A stretch of DNA of 64,000 bases. It comes from Cryptomeria japonica. Taxonomy: Eukaryota; Streptophyta; Pinopsida; Cupressales; Cupressaceae. Both the position numbers and the translations under genes were made by a program. The notes under the pieces are model-generated. The model was not told where the DNA came from. It searched no databases and saw nothing but the letters and a program-made list of their open reading frames with translations. Every line of letters begins with the position of its first letter. Position 1 is the first letter of the stretch. The stretch covers positions 716,305,867-716,369,866 of the forward strand of contig NC_081413.1 of assembly GCF_030272615.1 (NCBI RefSeq). The letters are read 5' to 3'. This document shows positions 18,832 to 32,000 of this stretch, in pieces.

Positions 18832-21800
18832 ATGAGTCCTAATAAATTTCCACCTTTAACTCCACATAATTATGCATCATGGAAAATTAAAGTATGGAGT
18901 AAATTAATGGAAAAGGGTCTCACACATTACATAGATGGAACAATAACAGCACCACCTTATCCTAAGGCTGATCCAAATGCTCAATTAGAATGGCTCACAA
19001 AGAATTGCATGGCTCTTGGAACCTTGGGCAAGTATGTATTAGATGACCTCATTTTTCACATTGAGAAGTGTAAAACAATTAAAGAGGCTTGGGATATGTT
19101 TTAGAAATTGTATGGACAAGTTGATGAAATCAGAGGCTATCAGAATGACAATGAGCTCACCAACTTGGATCCCAAGAGTTTTGATACAATCCAAGATTAT
19201 GTCACCAAAGCAAATGAGCTAAGAGCAAAGCTTAAGGATTGTGGAATTGACAAAAAGGATGCTCAGTTGATATTCAACTTGTTGGACAAGCTTGCACCAG
19301 AATATGCAGCATTTGTGTCTAGCTTCCAAACTCATCGTTTGACAGTGGGGAGTTCTTATGTTATGCCTTCATTTGATGCTTTCACAGAAATGTTAATATT
19401 GGAACAATCTAAGTTGTTGAACATGGGGTTTCTCAAGTCTTCAAAGTCCAAGGCTTTGGTGGCTAATCAAGGGAATCAAGGAAGTCAAGGCAAAGATTCC
19501 AACAAGAAGAAGAAGCACTCTTAGTCTAAGCCACACCAGGAAAAAGGACAATCATCCTCTCCATCACAAGGCGATTTTTCATCCTCTTCCAAGAAGGGGA
19601 CACCACTTAAGAAGGATAAACCAACTTGTGCATATTACAAGAAGTATGGTCATGATGAGCATTGATGCCACGCAAAGCAAGTTGATGAGTTAACCAATCT
19701 TCTTAAGAAAAAAAACATCAACTTGCCATCCGCCTACACAAAGAAGGATTCATCTCCTTCCTCTTCCTCACAGTCTAAGGGAAATGGGCAAGCATTTGTG
19801 GCTACAATAGGTTTTTCACAGCAATGGATACTTGACTCGCGTGCCTCATATCACATGGGTTCTACAAAGGAGCAGTTTTCTTCATTGGAGCCATCTAAGG
19901 TACCTCACATTTACATAGGTGATGATACACAAGTAGAGGTTGAAGGGAAAGGTTCAATTGACATGGATGATGGAACATTTGAAAATGTTCTCTATGTTCC
20001 TAACTTGTCTACCAACCTTCTCTCCATCTACCAAATCACTCACTATGGGAATGGGAAAAAGGTTGAGTTTACACCAGATTCAGTTGTGGTAAAGGAACTT
20101 GATGATGATGCCTTGGTAGCAGTGGGACTGTGGGACAAGTCAATGACAACTCAAGGCTTTATTCATTTTCCCACTTTGTGCCAAGTTCACCTTCTAGGGC
20201 CTTGCTTACTCATTCAAATTCAGAAAGTAAGCTATGGCATGAGCGGTTTGGTCACCTCAACTACCGCTATCTTCAGCAGCTAAGCACTAAAGACATGGTC
20301 ACAGGTCTACCTCGAATCAGTTTTTCAGAGGGTGTATGTTCAGGTTGTTCCATGGGCAAGCATCCCGAAGAGAAGTTTGATAAAGGGAAAACTTGGAGAG
20401 CTTTGGAAGTTCTTCAACTTGTTCACAACGATGTAGCAGGTCCATTTCCAGCCCCTTCATTTAGTAAGGCCCGCTATGTTCTCACCTTCATTGATGACTA
20501 CTCCCGCTTCACTTGGGTCTACTTTCTCATTCATAAGAGTGAAATATTTGACAGATTTCAGGACTTCAAGACTCATGTGGAGAAGCAATCAGCGAAAGTG
20601 GTCAAGATTCTTCGTACAGATAATGGAAGGGAATATGTGAACAAGAGACTTGAGAATTTTTGTACATTTGAGTGGATTGATCTTCACCATTCTGTCGCAT
20701 ACACTCCACAGCAGAACGGGGTTGTAGAACGCAAGAATAGAACTCTCAAAGAAATGGCTAGCTGTATGATACATGCACGTTCTCTTGATCCCGCCTTTTG
20801 GGCAGAGGCTATCAGTTGTGCCACACACATCCAGAATTGGGTTCCTCACAAAGCTTTGCAAGGTATTACTCCTTTTGAAGCTTGGGCTGGTAGGAAACCG
20901 ATTGTGAGACATTTCAGAGTCTTTGGGTGTCCAGCATGGGCTCGCATACCTCCCCAGAAACGCAAGGCATTGGAACCTCAGAGTCGGCCTTCCATATTTG
21001 TTGGATATCCTGAGGGTGTTAAGGCATACAGATTGATGGATCCAGAGACACATGAGGTGCTCATTGAGAGGAGTGTTCACTTTGAGGAAAGCTCTCCTAG
21101 CTTAGCCTCTCTACCTCCTCCACCTTCCTCCATTGTGGATAGTGATGTTAGTGATTCAGATGATGAGACTCCTTCAACTCCGACTCGCAGGGTTACACCT
21201 CCGCAGGGTCCACATGCAGTTGAGGAGCCTCGTTCTCCACTTCCACCTCGACCTCGTTGGGCTCGACAGACACTTGAGTCCGCGGGTTCTCTAGTTGGGG
21301 ATCCTTCAGATACACAGAGAACTCGATCACAACATCAGAATCTACCACATGCATTCATTGCTACCGCTTCCGATCCACAAACATTTAGGGAAGCATCAGG
21401 GGTTCCTGAATGGGACCAAGCTATGGAGGAAGAGTATAGTTCCTTGATGAGGAACAACACATGGGATTTAGTCCATCTCCCTAAGGGGAGAAAGATGGTT
21501 CGATCTATCAGACCAAGTTTGCAGCGGATGGTAGTGTGGATAAGTATAAGGCTCGGCTTGTTGCGAAAGGTTTCTCGCAGGTTGCAAGTGTTGACTATAC
21601 TGAGAGCTTTGCACCCGTAGCCAAGATGAACTCCATTCGTTTGACACTTGCTATTGCTGCAGCTTATGGTTGGGCTGTACATCACATGGATGTGAAGAGT
21701 GCTTTTCTTCATGGTGATCTTGATGAGGAGATTTATATGGAGCAGCCACAGGGTTTCATCCAGGATACTTCCTTGGTTTGCAGACTAAGGAAATCTCTCT

Positions 21801-22900
21801 ATGGCTTTAAGCAGGCCCCCAGGGATTGGTACGCCAAGATGGATTCCTTTCTTCTCTCCGCAGGGTTCACCAAGTGTCATTCCGATCCGAATGTCTACAT
21901 TTTGCGACAGGATGACTCTCACTTGATACTTGTGCTCTATGTTGATGACTTGATCATTACAGGGAGTACTTCATCCATCATTAGCAGGGTCAAATCTGCT
22001 TTGCATGACAGATTTGCTATGACTGACTTGGGTCTTTTGCACTACTTTCTCGAGATAGAGATTTCACAATCACCTTCCAAGATTAAACTATCGCAGCCCA
22101 AGTATGCTCTTGATGTACTTGCACGCTTTCATATGGCTGATTGTAAGCCTGCCCCGACTCCCTTTCTTTCAGGCGTCAAGCTTGAGGCTCAGTGTTCTTC
22201 TCCACCAGTTGATGCCACTTTGTATCATCAGCTTGTGGGTAGTCTCATCTACTTGACTCATACACGCCCTGATATTTCATTTGCAGTTGGCATGGTTTCC
22301 CGCTTCATGCAGGAACCACATGAGCTTCATTGGAAAGCCACCAAACGCATCCTTCATTACATCCAAGGTACACATCACTATGGGATTCACTATGCAGCAG
22401 GCACAGGACTTCGCTTGGTTGGTTACACAGACTCCGATTGGGCTGGCCATCTTGATGATCGTAAGTCTACTTCTGGTTACAGTTTTCACCTTGGTTCGGG
22501 CCCCATTTGTTGGCAAAGCAAGAAGCAACATGCTATTGCTCTCTCTTTGACTGAGGCTGAGTATCGAGGCACTGTTAACGCAGCGACTGAGACCATTTGG
22601 CTCCAGTAGATTCTCACCAAGTTTGGATTCACCACTCCACGGCCGACAGTTCTACATTGTGACAATCAGAGTGCTATTGCGATCTCGAAGAACCCAGTCT
22701 AGCACCAGCGTACCAAACACATCAAGATTCATATGCACTATATCCGAGAGCTCATCCAGGAGCAGGTCATTGATTTGCAGTATTGTCCTACAGCAGAGCA
22801 GGTTGTTGACATATTCACCAAACCTTTCACCGAGAGTAAGTTCCAGTAGTTGCGAGCTCTCTTGGGGGTGCGAGATGTGTCATTAGGGGGGGTCAGCTGA
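18832..22900 (+). pseudogene. copia gag-pol polyprotein (broken)
   Basis: Starts at ATG 18832 (MSPNKFPPLTPHNYASWKIK, the usual copia gag N-terminus). Gag has a degraded zinc knuckle near 19630 (second Cys replaced by Tyr, a stop before the last Cys). The protease has DSRAS where DSGAS is expected (about 19835). GAG-pre-integrase (LWHERFGHLN) and integrase follow, with D (HNDVAGP), D (RTDNGREY) and E (VVERKNR) in place. RT has YVDDLI near 21940. RNase H has TDSDWAG near 22430 and a CDNQSAI motif. Damage: stops at 19102, 19522, 19663, 22607, 22699 and 22846; frameshifts near 20140 and 21500-21540. Family assignment is certain; function is lost. Confidence 0.92.
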
Positions 22901-23169
22901 CTTCTCCTTCCTCTCTTATGGGGGGGACTTTTTCCTGTTTGAGGTTTTGTCCTTCTTCTTTGAGAGTCTTTTGTACATTCATCTCTCTTTTGGGGGGGAG
23001 TTTTTTCCCACTGGGTTTTCTCCCTTTCTCCATTTGTGAGAGATTGCATTGCATAGTTTTGCTTGCATTTGCATATTGTACATGGGTACCTGTCGTGGCC
23101 TAGTAGCCGGGACCCATCTTGCATTGTTGACTTGAGTCTTCATTCCCCTAAGTTGCACTTAAGGGGGGG

Positions 23170-23612
23170 TGTTGGTGTAAATAAATATTCATTTTGGATA
23201 TTATTACACTTACTTAACTTAGGGTAATGCATCTCTTCGTAGTTTGGATTTGAGACACTTAGGGAAGTGTGCACATAGGGATAGAGCTTGTAGGAGAAAT
23301 TCCACCTTTTGTAGTCTTATTTTGCTGTTACACTCCACATTCAGTGGGTCATCCACCTCTTGTGGAATATTATATTATTTCTCCTACCTACCCTTAGTAT
23401 TTCTTACCTACCCTTGTTTCTCATTGAGCCACATGTCATATTTGTGTGCTCATACATCCATAAGGCCTTGCCTATATAAGCAGGCCTATATTCATTGTAT
23501 TGGTTAATCCAGTTGATCATTTGCATATTGATGAGAATACAGTTTGTTCTTGTCATTCTATTGTCTCTTTTTATGCTTTTCATTGTGCCCTTGATCTTGG
23601 CAAAATCCTACA
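23170..23612 (+). repeat. 3' LTR of copia element
   Basis: 443 bp, identical in length to the 5' LTR, preceded by the G-rich polypurine tract and followed by TSD GTCCC. Confidence 0.95.
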
Positions 23613-25689
23613 GTCCCCTTGTCACTTCTTCATACCTAATGCTTTATAAATGACCGTCTTGTGATGCTCTGTACCAAACTGATACAACCACTTCAGATCA
23701 ATTCCTTCTAGATATGCATATACTACTTTCAAATCTGCCTGTTCATGTTCATATGTCTGATTTAACAATGCAAGATATTCTTATTTTGTGTATATTATGT
23801 CGATATGATTGGTTGATTACAAGGTGCTACTATATCTGATATGACATTCTGTGAATGCAACAAGACTGTGGCATTCGCTTAGAAGGATGAGGTTGCTGGG
23901 TCTAATCTAAACATGTACTTTAGCAACAATAATGGTGTTGTTTCCGATGTATATCCTGCCGCCCCATGCCTCCATTCCTGAACGTCGAGGATTTTCCTCT
24001 CTACAATCCCGAATTTTAATATATATACCAATTAGTATTCTGAAAGTCGTCTGCATCCTTGATCACTGCTGTTAGAAGATCACTGTTTTAGTCATTATCA
24101 TTCGACCACTATGGTAATCTGTATTTTCTTTAGTCTCTAATTGTTCTCCCCCCCATGATAAGGGTAATTGTCTTCCTTCTTATACTTTACACTTTGAAGC
24201 GTTGCTTGTGAAGGACATGACTTTGTCCCTTCATAACAAATCACCCTGCTTCTTAATAGTTCATCGATTAGACTTCTTTAATCGATTCCTTCTTAATATT
24301 CCTATTTTTCATCTCGCCTATGAACAACTTTGATTATCGGGGCCAAAGTTAATTATCGGTGAATCTTTGATATCTTCCAACATTGATGCCGTCCTTATAA
24401 TTGGTAAACGATCCTCTAGATACTAATCGCACCATCTTATACAAAATCAGTTAGTAGTCTTCCATTAAAGTTTAATGAATCACTAGACACGGATCCTATC
24501 TTAATCACTGGACATTATAATTGATGCCAGTGAAGTTAATCATAATACCATAGGATATGGACCCGCTTAGTATTGACGTCTCCTCTATCTGACAATGTCT
24601 TTATCGCTGCTTTTGATCACTGGTTGTTCATACACCGATACCGAGTCCCTTAATCACTGTTTGTTTGATATAAACAATCTGCTGCTATGTGTTGTATTTG
24701 TCCTCACATAATATCACTACTATGATAGCATTCATCATGTGTATTATCTTGATGAATCGGGCCACTTCTTTATAGAATCTCTTAAGAAATTATTGCAGAC
24801 TATGGTCAAAGGAATTGGCCCCCTTAAAACAGTATTTGTGTAGCATATCTTGTGTATGACGGATTGGAATCCCTTAGAAGATATCACTTCGCTATTCCTC
24901 ATATAACTTGCTTACTACGATTTGTAATGCTAACTTATATTTCTTCATTAATTAAACCTTTTTTTCTCTCAATAAGAAGATCGGTCCACCATATTATATG
25001 GATTCTGTTTCTGTCTTAGGATTATTGTCTTCAATCTGCAATCCGCATCATTCCACCTTCTTACGATGCTGCAAGGTCCTTTTACATGGGCTCATCTGCT
25101 TTTTACTTATTAATATTTTGCCACTATTCTCCATAGAATATCGCTGCATTAATCTTTGAAATCGCTACTCATTTATCTTGTGTAATCGCGGTTCATGGAT
25201 TTTTATTTATAGACAGAATTATCACCATTTTTATAAGCATTCTCTTTGCACGATTATCTTTGTAACATGCTAATTAATGATATGTAGATTAGCGATTTGT
25301 TGGTGTTAGTATCCATTGCAAATATTTTTTGGCTTCTGTTCATATACTCTAAGTCACCTTGTATGGTATTGATATTTGATGTAATCAGACTCTCTTCTTA
25401 ATATTGTTATATATTGGTCTCAATATTCTTCCTTTCATTATTACATGATAATAATCTTGATCATTCATAATATATTGTCATCAAACCATTTGGTTTTCAA
25501 CTGCAACAACTTCATTATAAAGGTAATACAAAGAGTTTTCTTAATATTAACAATATTTGATGAGGTTCAATTTGGGGACATCACACATTCCAATGTCTAG
25601 GCGTAGTCATATTGTTTTGCATGGTAAGATGCAACTAAGACAACATGTCTTTAAGGTGTTCTAGCCTTTGTATAAGTCTATTATTAATT

Positions 25690-26075
25690 TTTCCAAAGGT
25701 GAGTGAGTTGGGAAAGCTCAAACCATGTTTCTGCGAGCGTTACAGAATTCTAAGAAGGATTAGTGAAGTTGTTTACGAGTTGGAGCTGTCGGAGGGAAGC
25801 AAGATACACAATATTTTTCATGTGTCTTGCCTCAAAAAGGCACTAGGCAAACATATATAACCCTCGAATGAGTTGCCTCTAATTGATAAGTAAGGAAAAC
25901 TAGTTTTGATTCCCAAAGTAATCATGAATGTAAGGGAGAGCAAGCTAAAAAACAGAAGCACCAAGGAATACCTAATTCGTTGGAAAAATCTTCCAGTGGA
26001 GATGCAACTTGGAAAAGCCCACAAAGTTTGGAACATCCAAACTTGCAATTTGTTGAGGACAAGCAATTTTAAGTG
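25690..26075 (+). pseudogene. Gypsy pol 3' end with chromodomain remnant
   Basis: Broken frames encode the C-terminus of a chromovirus integrase: ERYRILRRISEVVYELEL, GSKIHNIFHVSCLKKALG, then EYLIRWKNLPVE and a remnant of the final 'LL(E/R)..F' tail. The chromodomain (W..LP.E) directs integration to marked chromatin in intact relatives. A stop after the ALG motif (25858-25860) and a frame change break it. No LTR was found attached; it may be the tail of the element whose other parts were replaced by the solo LTR at 16891-25585. Confidence 0.75.
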
Positions 26076-26116
26076 GGTGGACTTATCATGTCCAATTTCC
26101 AATCAATCTAAGTTTA

Positions 26117-27404
26117 TACATATTACAAGATGATGTTTCTAAACGAAACAATCATGAACAAAAGACTGAAATAGATACTAACTAAAACAACTAAATATTA
26201 CATAATGACCATCAAATAAACATTAATTACTCTAATATCCTCTCTTAACGGTCATCCTATCAACTACACCGAGTTGCCCCCTAAATTTTACAAACTTGTC
26301 CAAGCTCGGAGACTTGGTGAGAATGTCTACAATTTGGCCCACTGTTGGAACATACTACAAGATCACAATTCCATCTTCAACAAATTGTTGGATGAAGTGA
26401 CAATAAAGCTTTACATGTTTGGTTCGCTCATGGAAGATTGGATTCTTGGCAAGTTTCAGCACCCCTTGATTGTCACAAAACAAGGGTGAAGGACCTAGTT
26501 GAGACATTTTCATGTCAAAAGGCATCCTAAGTAACCACACTGCCTCGTGCATAAAAAAATATATGTGCAGAAACCCTAGAGCACCAGAACTCGCAGAAAA
26601 GCATCCCCAAAAGAAAAAGATTTTATGCAAACCAAGTTCGCAGAAGAATAGCCATGAAACCCACGAGTTCGCAACAAACAAACACTCCCACGACAAGAAA
26701 AGTGACAAATCGCGCTACACAAGAAACCCTTCACGCATGGAATGGAAAACACGATCTACAAACCCGGCACAATGGAGCAGAAAACCATCGCGCGAGCAAT
26801 AAACAGGTGAGGGAGGAAGCAGAAGAAACCTAGCACCCAGGTCAAGAACCGAATAAGAGACGTGAGCCCACAATTTTTCTCAAAATCATTAAAAACAGAA
26901 ATAGTTTGCATCACCCAAAAAGAAGTTTTCGAGGTACAATTTTTTTAAAGAATTTTAATCCCACGAAAGCACCTTTTGATTTCTAAAAAAAACTCATGAT
27001 TTCAACACATACCCGTGATTCTCAAAAAAACAACCCTCGATCAAACCAAAGAAAACCCTTGACAAATTTGATAGAAAAAAAATAACTTTTGATTTGAAGT
27101 GAAATCTCATGATTTGAAAGTCCTAGATTTTCTTATAAAAAATCAATAAAAAACTTCATAAAAATTAATTTTTAGGCTACCCACAAATTTTATTCTTAAA
27201 AAAATTTGCCAAAAAATTTCAATTAGCTTTGATACCATGAAATGGTAATTGCTTAATTAATTATGAAAATGAAAGGATACATACAGGCAATTACAAGATG
27301 ATGTTTCTAAATGAAACAATCATGAACGAAAGACTGAAATAGAAACTAAGCAAAACAACTAAATATTACATAATGACCATTAAATAAACATTAATTACTC
27401 TAAT
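26117..27404 (-). mobile_element. Internally deleted copia element (short LTRs)
   Basis: On the minus strand: a 5' LTR (27404-27238), the primer site TGGTATCAAAGC (27237-27226), an unassigned leader, only the last part of RNase H, a polypurine-like AAGAGAGGA, and a partial 3' LTR (26237 to about 26117). The LTRs share about 105 bp of near-identical sequence. They start TATTAGAGTAAT rather than TG and end ATTTCA. Gag, protease, integrase and RT are missing, so this is a deletion derivative. Confidence 0.75.
26245..26519 (-). pseudogene. copia RNase H C-terminal fragment
   Basis: The minus-strand frame includes LFCDNQGVLKLAKNPIFHER, TKHVKLYCHFI and the DILTK motif, typical of the end of copia RNase H, where the polyprotein stops just before the polypurine tract. 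It is closely related to the copia copy at 62880-63110. Upstream domains are deleted. Confidence 0.8.
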
Positions 27405-27632
27405 GGTCTTTCCTATTCTCATGTCCTGTGTTTTCCCTTCTGGAGCATGTCTTTTCTTCCAACTCCAATCTTCCCTTATTCTTATCAAAGTTTTGGACAT
27501 TCCCTTATCAATATGCCCATTGCTCAACCCTTGACACCTCATCCTATAGTTTGAGTCTTATAATATGACCGACACCCAACCCCCAATATTTCTTCCTATG
27601 GTTTCATTTCCCTACTAACATTCCAACACATG
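27405..27632. other. No recognisable feature
   Basis: A short stretch between two elements. It ends in TSD ACATG (27628-27632) of the next insertion. No coding or repeat signal was found. Confidence 0.3.
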
Positions 27633-29078
27633 TGTAATGTCCCTACTATTTAGAGATCATTAACCTGCAAAACAGATTGTTAGAACACAACATATAGATA
27701 TGTATATATATATAAACCATTTTAATTCACAATCTATTTTTAACACTGAATTAGCATGATCATAATTTTTATCTAAAAAAGGATATGAATGCCATACGAA
27801 AGTATGTCCTTAGGCGGCTATGAAGCTCGCCTTCTTGGAACCCCTTGGTTCCAAGCCCTTCAGGAAATCGAAGTTGCGTTTGAATCCTGTCTTGGGTGTA
27901 ACCTCTTACACCCAAGCCCTTCAAGGAAGACCCTTGTCTATTCCTTGCCTTGGGTGATGCCTTCATCATCCAAGTCCTCAGAGGGGACCGGCCAGATCCG
28001 TCTCTTCTTAGTTGGTGTTTAGTCAACTAAGCCCTATATATGCATATCAACCTTCAGTATATACTGCCCTAGGGTTTGTCAAAAACCCTTCCTTAGACTA
28101 AGGGAGTTTCCTCCCTATAGCCTCCCTCATGTGAATACCTTTACATTTCATTTGCTTCATTATTACAATTTCTATATAACCTTATGTACATAGCCCTGAA
28201 TTCACATATATTATATATTTATAAAAATGTTCATTACCATTATCTTTTTATATTCTTTAACATGTATTTCTACTATCCTGATTTGTATTCGTTATTAACA
28301 TTTCTTAACATTTAATAACCCTTCCTTATATATGCCTACAATAAGTTCCCATTTAACTTTACTAAATTACTCCTATATTTCTCCCTACACATACTACATG
28401 TCATTGCCTATATATATCTGTTAATACATTTATACCTTCTCTATATCCCTGGATATATATATACTATCCTACCTATTTATACCTTTATGTTTATTTATAT
28501 GTTAATTATTCTTATTACGTATTTTATACAAGTAGACCCCTTACCTGTCTGACCACAGTGCCTCCTCTTTCCCTTCACCCGTATCTGCGCTCACTCCTTC
28601 CTATCTCCCTTTTAGCAGCCTGCATTTGGTGGGTTAAATACCCTCCCGTGGGAACGGGGTGACGGTTCGCAGCCTCAGCTGCGGCTACCGTCACACCATT
28701 TCCCTTCCAAAGGAAAGGGTGTGGCGGTAGACGCAGCCTGGGCTGCGTTTCCCATCCCACCGCTTCCCGCGGGGGGGGTGGGCCTTATACCATGCACTTT
28801 ATTAAAGTGCGTAACATGAATAATAATAGTCTTTCGAACTATTAAGTGCATCAATATATATTTAATAATAATCATTAAATATATTAAATGAAATAATAAT
28901 TATTTAATTTCTTAATCCTATATTTAAACATTAATATACCTTAAACTTTTAATTAAATTAAATTAATTAAATATCAATGTTAACATTATTACCTAATTTG
29001 ATAATTGATTTTGTCTTTTATTTATTTATATTTTTTCAAAAGCAACCTTACATTATGCAATGCGATGGGGATATCACA
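27633..29078 (-). repeat. 3' LTR of gypsy element
   Basis: 1446 bp; contains a GC-rich palindromic block (gcagcctcagctgcggc, about 28668-28684) and a long AT-rich U3-like segment near 28800-29040. It is next to the purine tract at 29079-29091. Confidence 0.94.
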
Positions 29079-29089
29079 GTCCCTCCGTC

Positions 29090-32000
29090 TCAACTTTGCT
29101 TGTCCTCAAGCATCTTTAAGTCCTCCTCTTTTTCCCAAGTGGCATCCTCATTTGGAAGATTCCTCCATTTTATCAGATGTTCAATGATAGTTCGGTTCCT
29201 GAGCTCTCTTTTCCGTGTGTCCAGAATGATCTTTGGGTATAGTGTAAGTTTCCCTTCATCATCTAGGGGAGTTAGTTCGCTGCAAGGAACTACGTGTTGC
29301 CCAAGAACCCTTTTAAGTCAGGAAACATGGAACACATTATGTATTTTGCTGCTTTTGGGAAGTTCAATCTCATAAGCTACTTCCCCAATCCTTCGAATGA
29401 CTTGGTAGGGCCCATAAAATCGAGGTTTCAGTTTCTCCGTCCCATTCCTCTTGAGGGATGATTGCTTATATGGTTGTAACCTTAGGAATACTAGATCTCC
29501 GGCCTCAAATGTCCGTTCTACACGCTTCCTGTCGGCATAGAGCTTTTGTTGATTTTGAGCTTGTTGTAAATTTTCTTTCAAGATCTTCAGGATGTCTTTA
29601 CTGTGTTGCACAAAATCTTGTGCTCTAGGTACTTTGCTTTCTTGGTTTGTTAGTTCCCCAAAGCTTGTGGCCTCATAGCCGTATAAGGCTTGGAAAGGAC
29701 TCATCCCTATTGACATGTGCTGAGTCGTGTTGTAACAGTGTTCTCCTAGGTGTAACCACTTAATCCAAGCAGTCTGTTGTCCTGTAACATAATTCCTTAG
29801 ATAGCCCTCTATCCATTTGTTTACTATCTCTGTTTGCCCATCGGTTTGAGGGTGGTAACTGGTACTAGGGGTTAAATCTGTTCCCGCCATTCTGAAGAGT
29901 TCTTGCCAAAACTGGCTAATAAACTTGCTATCTCTGTCACTGATAATATTTAGAGGGAGGCCGTGGAGTCTGAAAATTTCTTTGAAGAATAGGTCTGCTA
30001 TCTGGTGGGCTTTATATTTGGTAGAGATTGCGAGGAAGTGGGCATACTTCGTGAGTCTGTCTACTACCACGAAAATGCTATCCTTCCCTTGTATCCTTGG
30101 CAACCCTGTTATGAAATTCATAGAAATACTCTCCCACTTTTGATTAGGAATAGGTAATGGTTGAAGCAATCCAGTTGGGTAGGTAAGTTCAGTTTTGTTG
30201 CGTTGACATGTTAAGCATTCTTGGACATATTTTTGGATATCCCTCTTTTGGTTCCTCCATGCATATCGTTCCCTAATATGTTCAGTTTTGTTGCATTGAC
30301 ATGTTAAGCATTCTTGGACATATTTTTGGATATCCCTCTTTTGGTTCCTCCATGCATATCGTTCCCTAATATGCTTATATGTTTTGTAGTATCCTGGGTG
30401 TCCTGCAAGGGGGTTATCATGAAATTCTTTGACAATTTTGCCTTTGAATTTGGTCTGAGGGGTCAAGTATATCCTCCCTTTATACAAAATGAGGTCTCCT
30501 TTAATCCTGAAATCTTCATTGGGTAGATTCCCGGCTAAAATTTCCTTTGTCTAGGGATCCTGGTCATATTCATTAAGGATCTCTTCCCTCCAGTCTTTTG
30601 AGATACTGGTAATGGTGTTGATATGAGCTCTCCTGGATAGTGCATCTAATGCCCCGTTGTTCACCCCTTTCACATATTCTATATCAAAATCGTAGGTTTG
30701 TATTCTACTCACCCATTTTTGTTGCCTGTCATTTAGATCCTTTTGGCTCAAAAAGAAGCGTAGACTGTTATGATCAGTCTTTACACCAAACCTACCACAG
30801 ACCAGGTATTGGCGAAATTTAGCCAATGCGTGCATTATGGCCAGCATCTCCTTGTCATAGACAGAGTAGTTTCTTTCTGCGTCGGTGAGTTTTCGGCTCT
30901 CAAAAGCTATGGGATGTTTCTTTTGCATAAGTATGCCCCCAATTCCTTCCCCTGATGCATCACACTATAGTTCAAAAGGAATAGGGAAATCGGGAATGGC
31001 CAATACTGGGCAAGAGCTCATGGTTGTCTTAAGTTGTTCAAAGGCCCCTTGGGCTTGGTCATTCCATGCGAAAGCCCCTGTCTTAGTTAGGTCGGTGAGG
31101 GGTGCTGCAATCTTGGAGAACCCCTTTACAAAGCGCCTATAGTAGCTGCATAGCCCCACAAATCCCCTTAATTGGGTTAAGGTTCTAGGGGTGGGCCATT
31201 CCTTGATGGCTTTGATCTTTTCTTCGTCCACACTTACTCCTGCCTCACTAATTTTGTGTCCTAAGTAGATGATTTCTCTCATCCCAAATTCACACTTGGA
31301 GGCTTTAGCGTACAATGATTTTGACTCCAGAATATTCAATACCTCTTCAATGTGCAGGAGATGCTCTTCCCATCTTTTGTTGTAAATGAGTATATCATTA
31401 AAGAATATTAGAAGGAACTTCCTCAATTGTTGTCTGAATGTATGATTCATGCATGACTGAAAAGTGGCCGGGGCGTTAGTGAGACCAAATGGCATAACCA
31501 GGAACTCGAAATGTCCATAGTGACATTTGAATGTTGTTTTGGGAATATCCTCTTCCCTCATTCGGATCTGATGATACCCTGACCTTAGATCGATCTTGGA
31601 GAAGTATTTTGCTCCATGGAGTTCATCCATTAGTTCATCGATCCTCGGAATTGGGTATCTATTTTTTATAGTCTTTTTATTCAAGGCTCGGTAATCTATG
31701 CACATTCTCAGTGTCCCATCTTTTTTTTTGACCAATACTACTGACGAGGCAAAAGGGCTGCTGTTGGGTTGGATGTGTCCCATTTCTAATAACTCTTTTA
31801 TGGTTTTTTCAATCTCCTCTTTGAACTTGTGGGGGTGGCGGTAAGGAGTGGTAATGACAGGTTTTGCTTCGTCCTCTAATTCAATGGAGTGCTCAAATCC
31901 CCTTTTTGGGGGTAATCCCGGGGGAATATCCTCGAAGACCTTTTTGTGTCTTCTCAGGATAGGTTGTATATTATTTTGAATGATCTGGTCTTCGGTTGGA

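Larger units (their letters stand above)
16902..23612 (+). mobile_element. Full-length Ty1/copia retrotransposon (6711 bp)
   Basis: Two 443-bp LTRs (16902-17344, 23170-23612) start TGTTGGTGTAAATAAA and end AAAATCCTACA, with TSDs GTCCC (16897-16901, 23613-23617). The primer site TGGTATCAGAGC (17345-17356) and polypurine tract AAGGGGGGG (23161-23169) are intact. The internal order is leader, gag, protease, integrase, RT, RNase H, the order that defines copia. The LTRs differ at about nine positions by eye (about 2%). The polyprotein carries several stops and two frameshifts, so the copy is dead. Confidence 0.96.
16891..25585. mobile_element. Solo LTR (about 1980 bp) split by a copia element
   Basis: The sequence 16891-16901 plus 23618-25585 starts TGTAATGTCCCC and ends GGGGACATCACA, an inverted terminal match of 12 bases with one difference. 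It is flanked by perfect TSDs CATTC (16886-16890, 25586-25590). The copia element 16902-23612 entered ten bases inside its left end (TSD GTCCC). The ends resemble the minus-strand gypsy LTR at 27633-29078, so it may be a minus-strand chromovirus LTR. The body is AT-rich with no coding evidence. Confidence 0.85.

Noticed and set aside
20589..21080. 163-codon minus-strand frame opposite copia integrase
   Set aside because: Shadow of the conserved integrase frame on the other strand.
27769..28026. 85- and 77-codon frames, repeated at 33860-34117
   Set aside because: They are within the two LTRs of the gypsy element and are present only because the LTR is duplicated.
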